Shown one piece after another: positions 30,931-32,047 of a DNA stretch of 32,047 nt (within the stretch, counting starts at the first letter, position 1; each line of letters opens with the position of its first letter). The stretch spans positions 1-32,047 of the forward strand of contig DIME01000069.1 in NCBI GenBank assembly GCA_002425405.1. The letters are read 5' to 3'. Source of the stretch: Candidatus Accumulibacter vicinus. GTDB lineage: Bacteria; Pseudomonadota; Gammaproteobacteria; Burkholderiales; Rhodocyclaceae. Both the position numbers and the translations under genes were made by a program. The notes under the pieces are model-generated. The model saw only the letters and a list, made by a program, of their open reading frames with translations, did not search any database and had not been told where the DNA came from.

Positions 30931-32047
30931 ATGAGCACATTCACCATCCGTGTCACCTCTCCAGCGACCAACGCGGCCGGCACTTCATTCAATCCGGCAA
31001 CCCAGCAGCCGGACCAGGGTGCGCCAAGTTTCCTGGACCTGATCGTCACGAACAGCACAGACCCGTTGCTTCCCAATGGCGTGTATGACGCCTATTGCCT
31101 TACCCCCTTGATCGACATCCACTTGTCGCCGACAACCTATCCTGGCACGACGAACTACCCTGGCAACACGGTCCCGTTGTTTGATCCATCCGGTTCGCTG
31201 GTGTTGACGCAGCTACAGATCGACCGAATCAACTGGCTACTGGCGCAGAATCTGACTTCCGATCCCAAGTTCGGTGGCCAATTCAACTACGGTGAGGTTC
31301 AGACGGCGATCTGGAAGATCATCGGCTTTACTGACGCCCAGATTCTTGCTGCAGGCCAGACTCCCTTCCTGAACGACGGCGGCAATAACGTTGTCAGCTC
31401 CGCTGACATCGACTTCCTGATGTCTCAATCAGCCATCGCCATCGCCAGCGGCAACGGCGTATTGCCAACCGATGCGTTCTTCACGACATTCATTGACCCG
31501 ACGGGCAACGTACAGCCGCTGATCATCCAGCTGCAGAGCGCCAAACTCGGCGACTACGTCTGGCTCGATGGCAACGGCAACGGCCTCCAGGATCTCAATG
31601 AGGCTGGCGTCGACAATGTGGTCGTCGAGTTGTACGACGGCAGCGGCAACTTCATCAGGAGCACCACGACTGGTGACGACTTCAGTACTGCAGCGGTCGA
31701 GCATGGTTTCTACCAGTTCACTGGCCTCAAGGCGGGTAACTATCAGGTGAAATTCATTGCGCCGACCTCATATCAGTTCACCACGCAGGATGCAAACGGC
31801 AATGCCCAGGATGCTGCCGACAGCGATGCAAATGTGACCTCTGGTTTCAGTCAGGTCGTTACGCTTCCGCCAGGAGGGTCGAATCAGACCCTCGACGCAG
31901 GGCTGGTCCAGCCTGCCAGCCTGGGAGACCGGCTGTGGCTCGACAGCAACGCCAACGGCCAGCAGGACGACGGCGCGACCGGCATCAGCGGCCAGACCGT
32001 GACCCTGATCGGCGGTGGTGCCGATGGCCTGATCAACGGCGTGGGCG
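30931..32047 (+). CDS. Large SdrD-B-like surface protein, N-terminal part (runs off the window)
   Basis: The frame is open from ATG 30931 to the window end (372 codons). The first 195 residues form a domain with YDAYCLTPLIDIHLSP and FNYGEVQTAIWKIIG. From about residue 205 come SdrD-B-type repeats of Cna-B-like folds: LGDYVWLDGNGNGLQDLNEA, then LGDRLWLDSNANGQQDDGAT. Such repeats build stalks of large adhesins. The N-terminus (MSTFTIRVTSPATNAAG) lacks a normal signal peptide, so either the start is wrong or export uses another route such as type I secretion. It follows the PEP-CTERM gene by 197 bases on the same strand; the C-terminal anchor is outside the window. Confidence 0.85.
   Translation, partial: MSTFTIRVTSPATNAAGTSFNPATQQPDQGAPSFLDLIVTNSTDPLLPNGVYDAYCLTPLIDIHLSPTTYPGTTNYPGNTVPLFDPSGSLVLTQLQIDRINWLLAQNLTSDPKFGGQFNYGEVQTAIWKIIGFTDAQILAAGQTPFLNDGGNNVVSSADIDFLMSQSAIAIASGNGVLPTDAFFTTFIDPTGNVQPLIIQLQSAKLGDYVWLDGNGNGLQDLNEAGVDNVVVELYDGSGNFIRSTTTGDDFSTAAVEHGFYQFTGLKAGNYQVKFIAPTSYQFTTQDANGNAQDAADSDANVTSGFSQVVTLPPGGSNQTLDAGLVQPASLGDRLWLDSNANGQQDDGATGISGQTVTLIGGGADGLINGVG

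Overview
The window is GC-rich, tightly packed bacterial chromosome from a Gram-negative. LPS-core-type kinases, a lipoprotein, a PEP-CTERM protein, an Hsp15 gene and a channel/DUF6394 pair point to a betaproteobacterium, most likely a Rhodocyclales relative of Candidatus Accumulibacter. This placement is inference from gene content; there is no rRNA gene in the window. I see no tRNA, rRNA or CRISPR array.

Layout. 1-418 (minus): the start of cheA and a STAS-domain gene, fed from an AT-rich region with palindromes. 792-2961 (minus): a two-RCK-domain ion channel and its DUF6394 partner. 3091-5567: a decayed IS91-type transposase, a MarC-family gene, a YbaK-type editing protein and the broken tail of a CoA-transferase. 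5579-10057 (minus): a very large predicted CHAT protease-TIR-STAND NTPase-TPR protein, followed by an in-frame amber codon and 81 further codons that look like its lost C-terminal tail. 10343-14032: a RIO kinase, a collapsed Phd/PIN toxin-antitoxin pair, an ATKEA-repeat lipoprotein, a PAS-GGDEF-hemerythrin cyclase, and a mutated inverted fragment of a second RIO kinase. 14156-16625 (plus): two LPS-kinase-like proteins flanking a methyltransferase. 16626-19944: hslR with a frameshifted DUF2784 remnant behind it, a secreted coiled-coil protein, an ABC-F ATPase and a LysE-family remnant. 19937-25682 (minus): a coupled operon read as DUF2760, Hsp70-like, beta-propeller, polysaccharide deacetylase, sterol desaturase, HD phosphohydrolase; four of its five junctions are ATGA overlaps or gaps under 15 bases. 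25847-28956 (minus): the amrB-amrA-amrS (AmmeMemoRadiSam) operon ending in an alpha/beta-hydrolase-like protein that has lost its nucleophile. 29094-30271 (plus): ispD-ispF. 30484-32047 (plus): a sigma-54-type promoter, a 49-residue PEP-CTERM protein, and the start of a large SdrD-B-like surface protein that runs off the window.

Three things stand out. First, the CHAT-TIR-STAND-TPR protein has the make-up of an immune or cell-death receptor with two effector domains, and may be damaged by a nonsense mutation. Second, the minimal PEP-CTERM protein lies behind a near-consensus sigma-54 site, beside a large adhesin, which suggests a regulated surface or floc-matrix locus. Third, at least seven genes are decaying between healthy ones, most recognisable only by joining reading frames.
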